A stretch of 64,000 nucleotides of DNA from Epiperipatus broadwayi (Eukaryota; Onychophora; Udeonychophora; Euonychophora; Peripatidae): the NCBI GenBank assembly GCA_028023455.1, contig JAQFVV010012489.1, forward strand, positions 3,828,575 through 3,892,574, written 5' to 3'. Under the pieces are notes generated by a model. The model made no database searches and was not told the origin of the DNA. It saw only the letters and a program-made list of their open reading frames with translations. This document shows positions 62,211 through 64,000 of this stretch, piece after piece. The stretch's first letter is position 1. Each line of letters begins with the position of its first letter. The translations under genes and the position numbers were made by a program.

Positions 62211-64000
62211 ATCATCATCATCATCATCATCATTATCAACCATTATCAATCCACTGCAGGATGAAGGTCTCTCCAAGTTTAATCCATCTTCTCCGATCTT
62301 TAGCTTCTCTTCTCCACATCATCCCTACACATTTTTTTATTTCATCCATCCATCTTACATGTGGTCTCCTTCTGGGTCTTTTACAATCTCTTGGAATCCA
62401 GTTTAAAATTTCAATTGTCCATCTATTATCATCTCTTCTAGCAATATGTCCAGCCCAACTCCACTTCAATCTTTTAATTTTTTCAATGAGGTCAGTAACA
62501 CCTGTTTGTTCTCTTACCCATACATTGCGTTTTCGATCTCTTCTTGTTACTCCCAACATACATCTCTCCATACTTCTTTGAGTGGTCTGAAGTCTCTGTA
62601 TTGATCTTCTATTAAGTGTCCAAGTCTCAGATCCATAAGTAAGAACTGGTAAAACACATTTGTTAAAAACCTTTCTTTTCAAACACATAGGCATATTTCC
62701 TTTTAATATCAAGTTATTTCTACCAAAAGCACTCCAACCAAGTTTAATTCTATGATTAATTTTTTCTATTATGTTTCCATCTGTATTAATAATCTAACCA
62801 AGGTATTTGTAACTCTTAACTTCTTCTAATTCATCATAATCAATCTTTATTTTCATATTTTGAGCAAATCGATTAAACATTACTTTAGTCTTTTTAACAT
62901 TTATCTTTAGTCCTACTTTCCTACTTTCATCTGATAACTCCTGCAACATTTCCTGCAGCTCGGAAGCATTATTTGCAAAAACAACTACATCATCTGCGAA
63001 ATCTAAATGACTTAAATAATCTCCATTTACTTTCACTCCTTTAGTTTCCCATTTTAATCCACAAAATACTTCTTGCAGCACTGCTGTAAAAAGTTTTGGA
63101 GATATGGAGTCACCTTGTCTTACACCTTTCTCAATGTTGACTTTCCCAGTATCATTATGTAATCTAATTGTTGCTGTTGCATTTTTATAAATATTCTTTA
63201 AAATATGACAATATCCTGGATCTATACCTTGATGATCCAATGCTTTAATCACTGAAGAAATGTTTATAGAATCAAATGCCTTTTCATAATCTACAAATCC
63301 AAAACATAATGACAACTCATATTCATTTGTCCTTTCTATAACTTCTCTCAATACTTGAATATGATCTACTGTACTAAAACCACTTTTAAATCCAGCTTTT
63401 TCTCTTGGTTGGTGAAAATCCAAGGTTCTCTGTAGACGAGTTGTAATTATCTTGGTAAAAATTTTATATAAAACTGATAAAAGGCTAATAGGTCTGTAAT
63501 TTCTAATATCTTCTTTATCACCTTTTTTAAATATTAATATTATTACTGCATTCTTCCAATCATCCGGTACATCTTTATCATTTAGACATTTGGTATATAA
63601 CTTTGCTAATATTTTTTCTGTTTCTTCACCTGCTTCTTTTAATATATCAATTATAATTCCATCATTACCTGGAGCCTTTCCTTTTTTCATACATTTAATT
63701 GCATTTCTCACTTCTTCATTTAAAATTCTGGGCAATTCGGAAGATGTAATAGATATAGGAGGTACTTGTTCTTTATTACTATATAATTCTTGATAAAAAT
63801 CTTCTACCAATTTCATAATGTCATCCCTCTTTTTAGTAATAATTCCATCTTTTTTCCTTATTGCAAATATAAATTTCCTACCAATACCAAAATGTTGTTT
63901 TACATTCTTAAGACTTTTATTTTCTTCTACAGCTTTTCTTGCTAGTTCACAGTTATACTTTCTTATATCATTTTCTTTTTATGAGATATGATAACTTAAA
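62211..64000 (-). mobile_element. RTE LINE, 3' half, continuing beyond window
   Basis: The element ends at a (GAT)n tail (62211-62240 on the plus strand as ATC repeats), the simple-repeat 3' end typical of RTE elements. It contains the reverse transcriptase and C-terminal domain. The endonuclease half would lie right of 64000. Confidence 0.85.
62236..64000 (-). pseudogene. RTE reverse transcriptase, one in-frame stop
   Basis: The minus frame is open from near the window edge to 62794 and then, in the same frame, to 62236; the only interruption seen is TAG at 62791-62793 directly after YKYLG. Counting from the Met at 63816: KGKAPGNDGI (47-56), NYRPISLLSVLYKIFTKII (106-124), FVDYEKAFDS (motif A, 174-183), GVRQGDSISP (motif B, 231-240) and FADD (motif C, 273-276). 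After the stop come LGWSAFGR, LPVLTYGSETWTL, the GHIARRDDNRW segment and a basic C-terminus typical of RTE. The enzyme performs target-primed reverse transcription. This is the best-preserved LINE in the window and probably young. Confidence 0.92.

Noticed and set aside
62147-62581. 144-codon plus frame with a His run
   Set aside because: Antisense of the RTE C-terminus; the His run is the GAT tail read backwards.

Overview
The window looks like an intergenic, repeat-saturated piece of an AT-rich animal nuclear genome. There is no operon structure, ribosome-binding pattern or dense coding; no open reading frame resembles a host gene, and every recognisable protein is a transposon relic. The mix seen here fits a cephalopod, most likely octopus-like: tRNA-derived SINEs with a common tail, an RTE LINE, GIY-YIG Penelope-like elements (PLEs), a GTF2IRD2-like hAT transposon, TA and GATA/GACA microsatellites, and many foldback elements. 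That is an inference from style; other AT-rich invertebrates are not excluded.

Layout. 0-1 kb: endonuclease half of an RTE LINE (minus). 4.5-5.4 kb: tandem pair of a 409-bp unit, each with a hammerhead-ribozyme-like core. 5.6-6.8 kb: a decayed PLE as a head-to-head inverted pair. 8.4-9.4 kb: a foldback carrying the same hammerhead-like module. 10 kb: SINE. 11-14.1 kb: copies of a palindromic MITE. 21.6-27.0 kb: a 5.4-kb palindrome made of two diverged PLE copies, 5' ends inward, each with a hammerhead-like motif near its outer end. 29.4-30.9 kb: a CpG-richer island, the best candidate for host regulatory DNA. 32.6-36.7 kb: three foldback systems. 39.5-41.0 kb: another module copy and a second tandem/inverted family (about 400-bp unit) with a different hammerhead-like core. 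41.5-42.9 kb: a decayed LINE of another clade. 43.2-44.3 kb: a 650-bp-period duplication. 44.65-45.17 kb: another module foldback. 46 kb: SINE with target-site duplication. 51.6-55.3 kb: a complete but dead hAT element with target-site duplication, containing a foldback that itself contains a SINE. 58.1-58.5 kb: tetranucleotide satellite. 61 kb: SINE. 62.2-64 kb: reverse-transcriptase half of an RTE LINE with one in-frame stop seen.

The main signal is hammerhead-like RNA folds in at least three unrelated repeat families: the PLE, the 409-bp family and the 40-41 kb family. In the 409-bp family the outer helix I pairing is kept by compensatory changes between copies. Tandem units of about 400 bp, one ribozyme per unit, are the layout of animal retrozymes, which are thought to be non-autonomous and mobilised by PLE machinery. 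This window holds both partners, all now decayed. Long gene-free stretches between these elements are AT-rich DNA in which I see no gene.
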